Origin: Pseudomonas sp. TNT3 | GTDB taxonomy: Bacteria > Pseudomonadota > Gammaproteobacteria > Pseudomonadales > Pseudomonadaceae | DNA length: 64,000 nucleotides | Assembly (NCBI RefSeq): GCF_010095445.2 | Contig: NZ_WFGV02000016.1 | Location: 1 to 64,000, forward strand | Direction of reading: 5' to 3' | In this document: piece after piece, positions 1 to 8,298 of the stretch | Position numbering within the stretch: position 1 is the stretch's first letter | Layout: each line of letters starts with the position of its first letter | The notes under the pieces: model-generated | The model's database searches: none | Seen by the model: only the letters and a program-made list of their open reading frames with translations | Told to the model about the DNA's origin: nothing | Translations under genes and position numbers: made by a program

Positions 1-971
1 CCGAAAGCAGCAAAAACCACTACCGCAGCTACCTCTACGAACCCGGCAGCTTCCGCCCACTGGCCATGCTCGACGGCAAAGGCCCGCGCAAGGCTTGCCC
101 GTTCTACTACCAACTCGACCACCTCGGTACGCCGCAGGAACTGACGGATTTCAGCGGCGAGATCGTCTGGTCGGCGAAGTACAACGCCTACGGCAAAGTC
201 AGTCGTCTACAACACGGCGGCGGTGAACAACTTGAGCAGCCGCTACGGTTTCAGGGGCAATACTTCGACGCCGAAAGCGGCCTGCACTACAACCGGCATC
301 GCTACTACAATCCGGATGTTGGCCGGTATTTGACGCCTGACCCGATCAAGCTGGCGGGTGGGCTGAATCAGTACCAGTACACGCCGAATCCGACAGGGTG
401 GGTGGATCCGCTGGGGTTGAGTTGTCCGCCGCCGGGGAAGATTGGGTGTGGTGCGCCGGATGACGTCACTGGCGTAACGGTTGATGAAGGCGCGCCTGGA
501 CTGCCGAAGCTGACTCGTGAGGAACGACGGGCGCGGATTGATGAGTTGGCTGAGGCTAATGCATATCGAGAATTGAAAAAAATGGAAGATTCCATAATAG
601 GTGCCCACTTCGTGGAAAAACATGGCAAGCAAACCACGTTGGAATCTCAGCGTGAGCGTGTAACTTCTGGTCGAAATCCAACAACGGGAGAAATTGAAAG
701 GTATCAGAATGGAAATAAGGCAGGCGAGCCGATGATCCCCCCTGCCGCCACACACTTTTTGAGCCACCGCGATCAATTAAATGCCATATATAGAGCGAAA
801 TTAATTTTCCGACAAACCGATCTACAAACATCACGTAGACCTATAGACATGGGAAAAATAATTGGAGAGGGGTATAAGCGCGACGGTCTGGAGTATGGTC
901 AGCAGACCAAAGCCATTGTCATATTGAATAATAGCGGCCACCCTAAAACTTCTTTCACGGATTTCGACTAG
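1..971 (+). CDS. Rhs-family protein, C-terminal part with toxin tip (5' end outside window)
   Basis: The reading frame is open from position 3, so the gene begins upstream of the window. The first ~115 residues are the end of an Rhs/YD-repeat shell: a YLYEPGSF-type repeat, then the Rhs-associated core ending in PDPIKLAGGLNQYQY and GWVDPLGLS. After DPLGL the sequence changes into a ~180-residue variable tip rich in K, E and R, with a conserved-looking HFVEKHGKQTTLESQ stretch. In polymorphic toxins such tips are cytotoxic domains released by cleavage near the DPxGL motif. I do not recognise the toxin class; RNase or DNase activity is only a guess. The last ~400 bases are clearly AT-richer than the shell, as expected for an exchanged tip. 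The next gene overlaps its stop codon and is the probable immunity gene. Confidence 0.85.
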   Translation, partial: ESSKNHYRSYLYEPGSFRPLAMLDGKGPRKACPFYYQLDHLGTPQELTDFSGEIVWSAKYNAYGKVSRLQHGGGEQLEQPLRFQGQYFDAESGLHYNRHRYYNPDVGRYLTPDPIKLAGGLNQYQYTPNPTGWVDPLGLSCPPPGKIGCGAPDDVTGVTVDEGAPGLPKLTREERRARIDELAEANAYRELKKMEDSIIGAHFVEKHGKQTTLESQRERVTSGRNPTTGEIERYQNGNKAGEPMIPPAATHFLSHRDQLNAIYRAKLIFRQTDLQTSRRPIDMGKIIGEGYKRDGLEYGQQTKAIVILNNSGHPKTSFTDFD

Positions 972-1324
972 TGAAAAATAACTTTAACATCGCAGATATA
1001 CGCAGCCTTCTTTTTGTTTTCGACATAGAAAACACCTACGACGCAGAAAGAGAAACTATTATAGCTTCAAAAAACGTAAACAATGAGCGAGAGCTCACCG
1101 AGATGTTTGACATCTTAATGGAACCAGAATTTCTTGCTTACACCTCTAAAGAAAGAGACTCTCTAATATGCACAATCGAGTATTTTCTACGCGAGAGTGA
1201 TACTTTTGATCGGGTATTCGAGAAAATGACAACCTATTTCGACGACGAAGTTGTCAACCGAAAGGCATTTATGGAAGTACTTCTTCGCTGCCTACGACGA
1301 TACCAAGAAAACAATCATAATTAA
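971..1324 (+). CDS. probable immunity protein for the Rhs toxin tip
   Basis: Small acidic 117-residue protein of mostly helical, hydrophilic composition with no signal peptide or membrane segment. It starts with GTG inside the stop codon of the Rhs gene (TAGTG overlap), so the two are translationally coupled. Position, size, low GC and acidic character match cognate immunity proteins that directly follow Rhs toxin tips and block the toxin in the cytoplasm. I do not recognise a named immunity family, and the role rests on context rather than on a motif. Confidence 0.7.
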   Translation: MKNNFNIADIRSLLFVFDIENTYDAERETIIASKNVNNERELTEMFDILMEPEFLAYTSKERDSLICTIEYFLRESDTFDRVFEKMTTYFDDEVVNRKAFMEVLLRCLRRYQENNHN

Positions 1325-1738
1325 CTAGAGTGCGGCTTAATTAAACTCACGTTACCAATATTAAATTTTCGTGACTTCCGCGAAATCGATCCTACGACCA
1401 GCGATTTTTCCGGACAATCTCGTCGGAAATTTCCTTCAATTTCTAGGGGTGTTCATGAACTGGTGCGAGATGGGTTCCATCGATAGTCTTCGATGGTCGC
1501 TGCAATTGCAGCGACAGGGTGTAGGAACCCTTGTTTGCTCTTCGCGCATCAGCGCTGTCGTTTGATTGCGGCACTTTACTCAGTGTCCGCAATATCGTTC
1601 GCGGCAGCTTTGCGCGGGACACGCTTCGGCTTGGCTGAGTTTTCTGGGTACTCGGTCTCCTACTCCCGCGTACGGCTGCCACCCTAGCCCGTAGGAAGGC
1701 TGTTGGTAGCTTTAATTCATATCCCAGGTGTTAAGCAA
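1325..1738. other. intergenic element with 20-bp perfect palindrome
   Basis: This 414-bp stretch has no convincing gene. It contains a perfect 20-bp palindrome at 1496-1515 (GTCGCTGCAATTGCAGCGAC). From memory, similar sequence (…GGAACCCTTGTTTGCTCTTC…) recurs in Pseudomonas genomes in front of small genes like the one that follows. Short open frames here look like by-products. Whether it acts as a promoter, leader RNA or decayed gene cannot be told. Confidence 0.4.
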
Positions 1739-2068
1739 ATGACAAAACCAACTACCGACGCACCCTACACAAAACCACCCCCCCACCCCGAAAACCGCTT
1801 CAAACCCCTCACCAGCAACTGCGACGACATGCCCACCCTCTTCATCGATACCCAAGCCCCGCTCGACGTCCTGGTCGATGCCGCCAATTACCGAATTCAC
1901 GCCGTCACCCAAGTGCTGGAAAACCTCTCCATGCGCGGATCAATCGAATGCCAATCTTTCATTCTCAGCGACTTCGCCTTGCTCTGCGCCCTTCCGCTGC
2001 GGGATGGGTGTGATGTACTGAATGTGGTTGGCCAAAGGTTACGGCCGCGAGGTTCAAGTGGGGTATAG
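1739..2068 (+). CDS. small Pseudomonas-specific protein, DUF6124/DUF3077-like
   Basis: 109-residue protein beginning MTKPT and proline-rich for the first ~30 residues, then a short helical region. Start chosen at the ATG at 1739 because the MTKPT opening is typical of a Pseudomonas family of uncharacterised small proteins (DUF6124/DUF3077-like); a longer GTG frame from 1703 exists. The helical half is shorter or more divergent than I remember for the family, and the C-terminus (RLRPRGSSGV) looks frayed, so this may be a degenerate copy. Function unknown. Confidence 0.45.
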   Translation: MTKPTTDAPYTKPPPHPENRFKPLTSNCDDMPTLFIDTQAPLDVLVDAANYRIHAVTQVLENLSMRGSIECQSFILSDFALLCALPLRDGCDVLNVVGQRLRPRGSSGV

Positions 2069-2181
2069 CTGCGAATAGAATCGATGTAGATAAGTGGGGT
2101 GTTTAGGTTGGCGGAACGGCCCCTGATACAAACCGATTCACCCCACAAATCCAGCAGTTATTTCCCCGCAGTCCCATTAGA

Positions 2182-3705
2182 ATGCCTCCCACCCGGATCA
2201 CTGCCAATGGAACTGTCATGCCGCTTCGCTCGCCGCTGTATTCGCAACGTTCGTTGGTTCTTACGCTGATTGCGCTGCTGGGTGCGGGCTTTCTGGCGAC
2301 GTCCTTTCTCAGCTATTACGCCTCGCGAGCGTCGATCCGGGACAGCATCGTCAACACCGAACTGCCGTTGACGTCAGACACGGTCTACTCGGAAATCCAG
2401 AAAGACCTCGTCCGTCCCATCCTCATCTCCTCGATGATGTCGCGCGACACCTTCATGCGCGACTGGGTGGTCAACGGGGAGCAGAACCCTGATCAGATGA
2501 CTCGATATCTCAACGAGGTCATGACGCATTACGGCGCCTACACCGCGTTTTTTGTCTCCAACACCAGCCTGACCTACTACCACGCCAAAGGCGTTCTCAA
2601 GCAGATCAAAGTCACCGAGCCCCGGGACGCCTGGTACTTTCGCGTGCGTGATATGGCCGACCCTTACGAGATCAACGTCGATCCGGACCTGGCCAACAAG
2701 GACAACCTGACGTTCTTCATCAACTACAAGGTCTACGACTACAACAACCGGTTCATCGGCGCGGCGGGCGTCGGTTTGACGGTTGATGCGGTGATCAAGC
2801 TGATCGACAAATACCAGCAGCGCTATCAACGCAGCGTGTATTTCGTCGACACCTTCGGACGCCTGGTGCTGACCGGTGCCGAGGGTGGCCCCGAGGGCGC
2901 GCACATCGGCAAGACCCTTGGCGAACTCGACAGCATGAAAAGCCTGGTCAGCCAGCTGCCCAAACCCCACAGCGGCACCTATGAATATTCCGTCCATGGC
3001 CAGGGTCATTTCCTCAACGTGCGGTTTATTCCGGAGCTCAACTGGTACCTGTTCGTCGACAAACGCGAAGATGGCGCGCTCAATGAAATCCGCCAGTCGC
3101 TGTACCTCAATTTGCTGATCTGCCTGTTTATCACGCTGATCGTATTGGCCCTGTTGAACCGGGTGATCAAGCGCTATCAGGCGCGAATCCACGCCCAGGC
3201 CACCCTCGACAGCCTGACCGAGTTACCCAATCGCCGAGGCTTCGACCTGCTGGCCGCACAAGCCATGCACGAAGCCCAGCGTGAACCCAAACCGCTGACC
3301 GCGTTACTGCTCGACCTGGACCACTTCAAAGCCTTGAACGATACCTACGGTCACCTCGCCGGCGATCAGGTGCTGATCGGCTTCGCACGGGACCTGGAAA
3401 GTTGCCTGCGCCACTCCGACATTGTCTGTCGTTGGGGCGGTGAAGAATTCATCGTGTTGCTCAAGGACACCGACGGTGAAACCGGCCTGATGATTGCCGA
3501 GAAAATTCGTCAGCACGTCGAGCAACAGCAGTATGCGTACAACGATCAAGCATTGAAGCTGACCGTGAGCATTGGCCTCACCACCTTGCAGCCCGAAGAC
3601 ACCTTGCACACGCTGCTGTCCCGGGCGGATCATGCGATGTACCGGGCCAAGCAAACCGGCCGTAACCGCACCTGCGTGGAAAAATCTCACTCCGTTTATG
3701 AATAA
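2182..3705 (+). CDS. membrane sensor diguanylate cyclase (extracytoplasmic sensor + GGDEF)
   Basis: 507-residue protein that should make cyclic-di-GMP from two GTP at the inner membrane. A transmembrane helix lies at about residues 24-46, a periplasmic sensor domain of about 250 residues (Cache-like) follows, then a second helix at about 309-329 and a C-terminal GGDEF domain. The active site is RWGGEEF (GGEEF at 419-423). An inhibitory I-site RHSD sits exactly five residues before it, so product feedback is expected. The sensor's ligand is not known. The first ATG (2182) has no clear ribosome site; the in-frame ATG at 2218 (residue 13) may be the true start. The CWC gene overlaps its 3' end by 8 bp. 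Confidence 0.9.
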   Translation: MPPTRITANGTVMPLRSPLYSQRSLVLTLIALLGAGFLATSFLSYYASRASIRDSIVNTELPLTSDTVYSEIQKDLVRPILISSMMSRDTFMRDWVVNGEQNPDQMTRYLNEVMTHYGAYTAFFVSNTSLTYYHAKGVLKQIKVTEPRDAWYFRVRDMADPYEINVDPDLANKDNLTFFINYKVYDYNNRFIGAAGVGLTVDAVIKLIDKYQQRYQRSVYFVDTFGRLVLTGAEGGPEGAHIGKTLGELDSMKSLVSQLPKPHSGTYEYSVHGQGHFLNVRFIPELNWYLFVDKREDGALNEIRQSLYLNLLICLFITLIVLALLNRVIKRYQARIHAQATLDSLTELPNRRGFDLLAAQAMHEAQREPKPLTALLLDLDHFKALNDTYGHLAGDQVLIGFARDLESCLRHSDIVCRWGGEEFIVLLKDTDGETGLMIAEKIRQHVEQQQYAYNDQALKLTVSIGLTTLQPEDTLHTLLSRADHAMYRAKQTGRNRTCVEKSHSVYE

Positions 3706-3916
3706 ACCAGATACCTGCCCGGCCTGCGGTGCCTCCAACGATTGCACCCTGGCCGACCCGCGAACCGCCGATCGGGCCTGCTGGTGCTACGGCGTCAGCA
3801 TCGATCCGGCCGTTCTCCAGGCCTTGCCCGCCGAGTTGCGCGACAAATCCTGTCTTTGCCCACGCTGCGCGCAGGTCGAGGCGCAACTGCAAGCAGCCGC
3901 CCGGCCGATCCCGTAA
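3698..3916 (+). CDS. cysteine-rich CWC family protein
   Basis: 72-residue protein with paired cysteines: CPAC near the N-terminus, a central CWC (C29-W-C31 region) and CLCPRC near the C-terminus, the pattern of the cysteine-rich CWC family, probably metal-binding. The start ATG lies inside the end of the diguanylate cyclase gene (8-bp overlap), suggesting translational coupling; rsuA follows after 33 bp. Function is unknown; the family is commonly found next to rsuA in Pseudomonas. Confidence 0.75.
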   Translation: MNKPDTCPACGASNDCTLADPRTADRACWCYGVSIDPAVLQALPAELRDKSCLCPRCAQVEAQLQAAARPIP

Positions 3917-3949
3917 GATACGCGGCCCCTTTCCTGCCGATCCCCCGTC

Positions 3950-4642
3950 ATGCGTGTAGACCGTTTCCTCAGCAACCTGCCGTGCTTCAACCGCAAGCAG
4001 GTGCGCCTGTTGCTGGTGGAAAAACGCGTGCGGCTTGACGGAAAAATCGTCAGCGATCCGCATGCCGAAGTCCGGGAGTTCAGCCGTGTCGAGGTGGATA
4101 ACGAGGTATTGCAAGTCGGCAAGCCTGTGCGTCATTTCATGCTGCACAAACCGCCCGGATGCGTCAGCGCCACCCGTGACCCACGGCACCCGACAGTTCT
4201 CGACCTGATCCACGAACCGGACAAGGATGAACTGCACATCGCCGGCCGCCTGGACTTCAACACTACCGGCTTGATGCTGATCACCAACGACGGCAGTTGG
4301 TCGCGCCGCTTGACCCAGCCGCAGACCAAACTGCCCAAGGTGTACTGGGTCGAGACAGAGCAAGCGATTGGACCGGAATACGCGCTGAAATTTGCCGAGG
4401 GCATGTACTTCGCTTTCGAAGACCTCACCACCCTGCCCGCCGATCTGCTCGTACTCGGCACAACGTCTGCTCGCCTGAGCATCGTCGAAGGCCGCTACCA
4501 CCAGGTGAAGCGCATGTTCGGCCACTTCAACAACAAAGTACTGCGCCTGCACCGCGAAAAAATGGGCCCCCTCGTGCTCGACCCGTCACTCAAACCGGGC
4601 GAATACCGCCCGCTGAGCGACGAAGAGATCCAATTGATCTAA
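3950..4642 (+). CDS. rsuA: 16S rRNA pseudouridine synthase RsuA-type
   Basis: 230-residue enzyme of the RsuA/RluB/E/F branch, expected to convert uridine 516 of 16S rRNA to pseudouridine. An S4 RNA-binding domain covers about residues 1-55. The catalytic domain carries GRLDFNTTGLMLITNDG with the catalytic aspartate at residue 102, and a later RYHQVKRMFG motif typical of the family. Length matches E. coli RsuA. It is probably cotranscribed with the CWC gene upstream. RluE-like specificity is possible, but the S4 domain favours RsuA. Confidence 0.85.
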   Translation: MRVDRFLSNLPCFNRKQVRLLLVEKRVRLDGKIVSDPHAEVREFSRVEVDNEVLQVGKPVRHFMLHKPPGCVSATRDPRHPTVLDLIHEPDKDELHIAGRLDFNTTGLMLITNDGSWSRRLTQPQTKLPKVYWVETEQAIGPEYALKFAEGMYFAFEDLTTLPADLLVLGTTSARLSIVEGRYHQVKRMFGHFNNKVLRLHREKMGPLVLDPSLKPGEYRPLSDEEIQLI

Positions 4643-4956
4643 GCAGCCTACCGCTCAGCAGAAGTTGTCGAACAATTTACCAAAGGCACTTGCGCGAACC
4701 TTTCCGCCCTGCTTGAATCAGGACGTCAGCCGAAATGTGACTGACGAGTCACAACATACTTCTAAGAAACTTTTTGCCGGTTAGAGAACCCTCAGGTTCC
4801 GCCTCAGACCGGCAGACTGCCCGCCAATAATAATACCCGTCGACCTGCTTTAACGGATCGACATGGGCCTCTCAAAATTCCAGGCGTATGCCTACCTGTC
4901 ACAAAGCTCGTGCAATCTCATTTGCGCGCATACCCGCTTGCCAGGAGTCATATGAC
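4643..4956. other. intergenic region upstream of phaG
   Basis: 314 bp without a gene. It must carry the phaG promoter; I see the ribosome site AGGAG at 4943-4947 but no confident -35/-10, RpoN or AlgU promoter match. Confidence 0.4.
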
Positions 4957-5841
4957 ATGAGGCCAGAAATCGCTGTGCTGGATATACAGGGTCAGTATCG
5001 GGTTTACACGGAGTTCTATCGCGCAGACGCCGCAGAGAAGACCATCATCTTGGTCAACGGCTCGATGGCCACGACTGCGTCGTTTGCACAAACCGTGAAA
5101 AATCTTCATCCGCAATTCAACGTGGTCTGCTACGACCAGCCCTACGCGGGCAAGTCGAAAGCACACAACCTGCACGAGAAACTGCTGACCAAGGACGTCG
5201 AAGGACAGATCCTCCTGGAGCTGATCGACCACTTCGCCGCCGAGCACGTGCTGTCGTTTTCCTGGGGTGGCGCCGCGACCCTGGTCGCCCTCGCCCAACG
5301 GCCACGACGCATCGAAAAAGCCGTAATCAGCTCGTTCTCCCCGGAGATCAACGCGCACATGCTCGACTACCTTGAGCGCGGCGTTGATTACCTCGGCAGC
5401 CGCGATGGCGACCGCGTCGGCAACCTGGTCAACAGCACCATCGGCAAGCACTTGCCATCGCTGTTCAAGCGCTTCAACTACCGCCACGTCAGCAGCCTGG
5501 CCGATCATGAATACGGGCAGATGCACTTTCACATCAGCGACCTGCTGCACAGCGACCGCCAGTGCTTTCTCAAAGCATCGGAAAAAATCAACGTCCCCGT
5601 GTTGTTCCTGAACGGTGAATGGGACGAATACACCGCCGCCGATGGCGCGCGATTGTTCGCCAATCACGTTCAACACAGCACCTTCACCACGCTTGAGGCG
5701 ACCGGTCACTTCCTCGACATGGAACACAAAGCCGCCTGCCGTGACAGCCGTAACGCACTGTTGGGTTTCCTGAAGCCTTCGCCACATGAAGGCCGACCGC
5801 GTTACCACTACGTCCAGGACCAACATGCACTGGCCATCTGA
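4957..5841 (+). CDS. phaG: (R)-3-hydroxydecanoyl-ACP:CoA transacylase/thioesterase PhaG
   Basis: 294-residue alpha/beta hydrolase-fold protein that links fatty acid synthesis to medium-chain polyhydroxyalkanoate synthesis by taking 3-hydroxyacyl groups from ACP (with an acyl-CoA ligase in the revised view). The N-terminus MRPEIAVLDIQGQYRVYTEF matches P. putida PhaG as I remember it, and the length is one residue off. Nucleophile elbow SFSWGG (Ser102), Asp223 in NGEWDEY and His251 in GHFLDME form the triad. It is also related to RhlA, which makes HAA lipid precursors, but the N-terminus and C-terminal QHALAI tail are PhaG-like. Start ATG 4957 has AGGAG nine bases upstream; no pha synthesis genes are adjacent, as is usual. 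Confidence 0.92.
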   Translation: MRPEIAVLDIQGQYRVYTEFYRADAAEKTIILVNGSMATTASFAQTVKNLHPQFNVVCYDQPYAGKSKAHNLHEKLLTKDVEGQILLELIDHFAAEHVLSFSWGGAATLVALAQRPRRIEKAVISSFSPEINAHMLDYLERGVDYLGSRDGDRVGNLVNSTIGKHLPSLFKRFNYRHVSSLADHEYGQMHFHISDLLHSDRQCFLKASEKINVPVLFLNGEWDEYTAADGARLFANHVQHSTFTTLEATGHFLDMEHKAACRDSRNALLGFLKPSPHEGRPRYHYVQDQHALAI

Positions 5842-5847
5842 AACAGA

Positions 5848-5918
5848 GTCATCGCGAGCAAGCCTGCTTGCCTGGACGCTACCGCTTCTGTGGGAGCAAG
5901 GCTTGCCCGCGATAGACC
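5848..5918. repeat. REP-like inverted repeat
   Basis: Two imperfect inverted arms of the Pseudomonas REP type (TCATCGCGAGCAAGCC… and …GTGGGAGCAAGGCTTGCCCGCGA) lie between phaG and the tRNA gene. Could act as a weak transcript end for phaG. Confidence 0.6.
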
Positions 5919-6020
5919 GCCACGTGGTTTGTGCGTTGTCCTCACCCGTAATCAAGTGATCACGGCTAAAGAAAAACTTCATTTCCCGGCGCACATCTGG
6001 TACAAAGTCAGCCGCTCTGA

Positions 6021-6094
6021 GCGGGTGTCGTATAATGGCATTACTCCAGCTTCCCAAGCTGATAACGAGGGTTCGATTCCCTTCACCCGCTCCA
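6021..6094 (+). tRNA. tRNA-Gly(CCC)
   Basis: 74-base cloverleaf with acceptor arms GCGGGTG and CACCCGC, anticodon stem/loop CAGCTTCCCAAGCTG (anticodon CCC), T-arm GAGGGTTCGATTCCCTT and an encoded CCA end. The gene is intact. Its 3' 47 bases are repeated at 21164-21210, showing that it served as an integration site. Confidence 0.95.
6048..6094 (+). repeat. attL, 47-bp direct repeat (3' end of tRNA-Gly)
   Basis: Left copy of the island boundary repeat, running from AGCTTCCCAAGC in the anticodon arm to CCGCTCCA at the tRNA end. Identical over 47 bases to 21164-21210. Confidence 0.92.
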
Positions 6095-6130
6095 TTGTTT
6101 TCAAGGCCTTCAGCCTTCCCCGCTTCAATT

Positions 6131-6153
6131 AGGTGTCTGTTCAGGTGTCTGTT
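6131..6153. promoter_or_regulatory. tandem 11-bp repeats just inside attL
   Basis: AGGTGTCTGTT occurs at 6131-6141 and again at 6143-6153, a 12-bp period. The position just inside the attachment site suits integrase or excisionase arm sites; this is inference. Confidence 0.4.
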
Positions 6154-6367
6154 TCTGATTTTTCTAAGACTCCACAACGAATAGAACAGATACCAGCGCT
6201 CCCTCTCGGCAATAAACCACTTCACCAATTCCCCTGCCCGGCCCGCGATGATGATTGCAATCGGTCAGAAGCAAGCTGTCGTAACGATGCCAGTGAACGT
6301 TCGTAAGCAGTGCTGGCATTTTGCAACCGTGTGACTCAAAATCTGGCCTCGACTGGATTTGCATGAC

Positions 6368-7360
6368 ATGGAGGTACCGTTGGCCGGACTTATCGCAGCG
6401 CTCAATATGTTGCCTGGCCGCTTGGCATTCAGTGGTGGCAGTAGTCTAGCTTTGCCCAAGCAGGACTACAGCTCCGGTTTCGTCGCAGTTCTCGCCGCGT
6501 TTTTACGCAGCAAAAACCTCGGCCCTGAACAGTTTTCTTGCCATCACGAGTATAACGCTGGATACCTGAAAGCAATCGGGCTGTCCAAGTCGGTCTGGGG
6601 CATCGATGATTACAAACAAAAACGAATCAATGCTGGCGCAACCTACGCACCGCTGACGCATCTTGACTCGAGGGATGCGGTCGACTCAGGCACCGGACAA
6701 ATAAACAGCTGCCTACGTGCGATGGCTAATTCTGCCTCAGTTAACTATGCCCAGAGCCCTGTATTTGCAGAGCTGCAAGCTGTAGTCGGCGAGCTCCATG
6801 ACAACGTCTGGTCACATGGTATGAGCAGCGGGTTTTCCACCGCCCAGCGGCGCAAGTGCCCAAAAGACGGAGTTCTGATCGAATTTTCTCTTGCAGACTG
6901 CGGGATGGGATTTCGGAATGAACTACAGAGGGCGCGCATACAAGGCGTTACCACTCATCGGGAAGCTATAGAGTGGTGCCTTCAGAAAGGCAATAGTAGC
7001 AAACTGGCAGCTAAGCTGGACCCATGGGCTCAAAGTGTCCCTGATGACTTTCTTGGCGAGTCTCCTTTTCAAGCTGGCGTTGCCACATACCAGAATACCG
7101 GAAACCACCACCAAGGCTTGGGGTTAGCAAAACTCTTCAGCCTTGCTAAACAGTACGATGGCCTTCTATATTTAGCTTCAGGAGATCACTACTTGGAGCT
7201 TCAGAATGGAAACCTCTCGTACCACGAGCTGTCCCATTCTTGGCAAGGGGTAGCAATTTCCTTGGCGATCAAGGAGTCGAGTTTTGTCGCTGGTGGACAG
7301 CCCATGCAGGATGTTGATTCGGTTGATATTTTTGAATTAATGAATGTACTACGAGGCTAA
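6368..7360 (+). CDS. GHKL-type ATP-binding protein
   Basis: 330-residue protein with a C-terminal histidine-kinase-like ATPase fold. N-box ELHDNVWSH (E142, N146, H150), G1 box DCGMG (177-181) and G2 box QGLGLAKLF (249-257) are all present. There is no sensor, phosphoacceptor histidine or receiver domain; the first ~130 residues match nothing I know. Such standalone GHKL proteins resemble anti-sigma kinases. The STAS-like gene starts three bases after its stop, so the two probably work together, much like SpoIIAB with SpoIIAA. Start uncertain: ATG 6368 has no clear ribosome site, while TTG 6380 sits five bases after GGAGG. First gene of the island; function unknown, defence or signalling role inferred. 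Confidence 0.75.
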   Translation: MEVPLAGLIAALNMLPGRLAFSGGSSLALPKQDYSSGFVAVLAAFLRSKNLGPEQFSCHHEYNAGYLKAIGLSKSVWGIDDYKQKRINAGATYAPLTHLDSRDAVDSGTGQINSCLRAMANSASVNYAQSPVFAELQAVVGELHDNVWSHGMSSGFSTAQRRKCPKDGVLIEFSLADCGMGFRNELQRARIQGVTTHREAIEWCLQKGNSSKLAAKLDPWAQSVPDDFLGESPFQAGVATYQNTGNHHQGLGLAKLFSLAKQYDGLLYLASGDHYLELQNGNLSYHELSHSWQGVAISLAIKESSFVAGGQPMQDVDSVDIFELMNVLRG

Positions 7361-7363
7361 ATC

Positions 7364-7645
7364 ATGGAAGCGTATACTTTCCAACGTACTGACCTTGCGT
7401 CTCGGTCGTTGGCGGCTCAGGAAAGAGCCACCATCGAAAGCTTGCTCTCGACCAACGACACCGTGAAGGTTGACCTAGCTCAAGTGTCTTCGATTTCTGA
7501 ATCCTACGCCGACGAGCTGTTTGGGGTTCTGGTACTTCAGCGTGGGCTGGAGTACGTGACGAAGCACCTCCGTATCGTTAACGCTGCCGACAGCGTGTTA
7601 CGGCCCATCGCAGTGGCAATGAAACGACGAACAGCTGCTGCATAA
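7364..7645 (+). CDS. STAS-like DUF4325 protein
   Basis: 93-residue protein with the pattern VKVDLAQVSSISESYADELFG (written here as two parts: VKVDLAQVSS and SISESYADELFG, about residues 34-54), which is the core of DUF4325, a STAS-like domain. STAS proteins bind and regulate GHKL kinases through a serine at the head of this helix; candidate serines are 43, 45 and 47. It lies three bases downstream of the GHKL gene and is followed by a strong terminator, so the pair forms a two-gene operon. Partner of the ATPase by inference. Confidence 0.7.
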   Translation: MEAYTFQRTDLASRSLAAQERATIESLLSTNDTVKVDLAQVSSISESYADELFGVLVLQRGLEYVTKHLRIVNAADSVLRPIAVAMKRRTAAA

Positions 7646-7647
7646 AA

Positions 7648-7678
7648 AAACCCGGCTTTAATAGCCGGGTTTTTTTTA
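7648..7678 (+). terminator. Rho-independent terminator of the GHKL/STAS operon
   Basis: CCCGGCT (7651-7657) pairs with AGCCGGG (7663-7669), followed by eight T; an A-run precedes it, so it may work in both directions. Confidence 0.9.
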
Positions 7679-7934
7679 TCGAATTATCCGACGCATGCAC
7701 GCCGCTGATCCCAGTGAAACCATGCTGCCGGTATAAGCAACACCTCTTGATCTCTCAGAACAAACCTCCCAATGCTGCTGGCTACCAGTTCATGATCACC
7801 AGCTCTCCGCTGATCTCGGCGGCTTCCCGGTGAAGACCACTCACAACCTCCTAACGCAATGTGTTACGAGCTGGTCCTTGCTAAATGGCGATTGGATCCT
7901 ATGCTGATCTTTCAATCTGAATCTGGAGCACGTG

Positions 7935-8270
7935 ATGTCTCAAGGCATTTTTTACGTCAAGTTCAACGCCAACACTGGCGACTACGGTGAGGGGATCGTG
8001 GTTGTGAAGGATGGCTCAGCGAATGGTGGAGATGCTCACTATTTGTACCGTGGCAAAGTGCCTACTCATTCAGGTGAATTTCAATCTCAGTTCACGATTT
8101 CGAAATGGAAGTCAGGCAACACCAATGTCGTAGGCATTGACAACTACGTACTGGAGGCCAAAGGCGTAGTTGACTACGAAGGAGGGAAGCTGCAGCTAGA
8201 CGGCGCGGTGGTCGGACAACCACAATTAACAATGACCATCGTCGGCCAAAAGATTGCCGACGCTGAGTAA
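7935..8270 (+). CDS. GrlR-like small regulatory protein
   Basis: 111-residue beta-rich protein. The opening GIFYVKFNANTGDYGEGIVV and the NGGDAHYLYRGK segment resemble GrlR, the negative regulator of type III secretion genes in enteropathogens, and related proteins scattered in islands and phages. ATG 7935 is chosen over GTG 7932 because GGAG lies six bases upstream. No GrlA partner is nearby. The role here is unknown; the fold suggests a lipocalin-like beta barrel. Confidence 0.55.
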   Translation: MSQGIFYVKFNANTGDYGEGIVVVKDGSANGGDAHYLYRGKVPTHSGEFQSQFTISKWKSGNTNVVGIDNYVLEAKGVVDYEGGKLQLDGAVVGQPQLTMTIVGQKIADAE

Positions 8271-8298
8271 CACGCCGATTGTGCTGGAGTACTGAAGC

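Noticed and set aside
1493-1687. Short plus-strand frames in the conserved intergenic element
   Set aside because: No start signals or protein-like features; better explained as a conserved DNA/RNA element.
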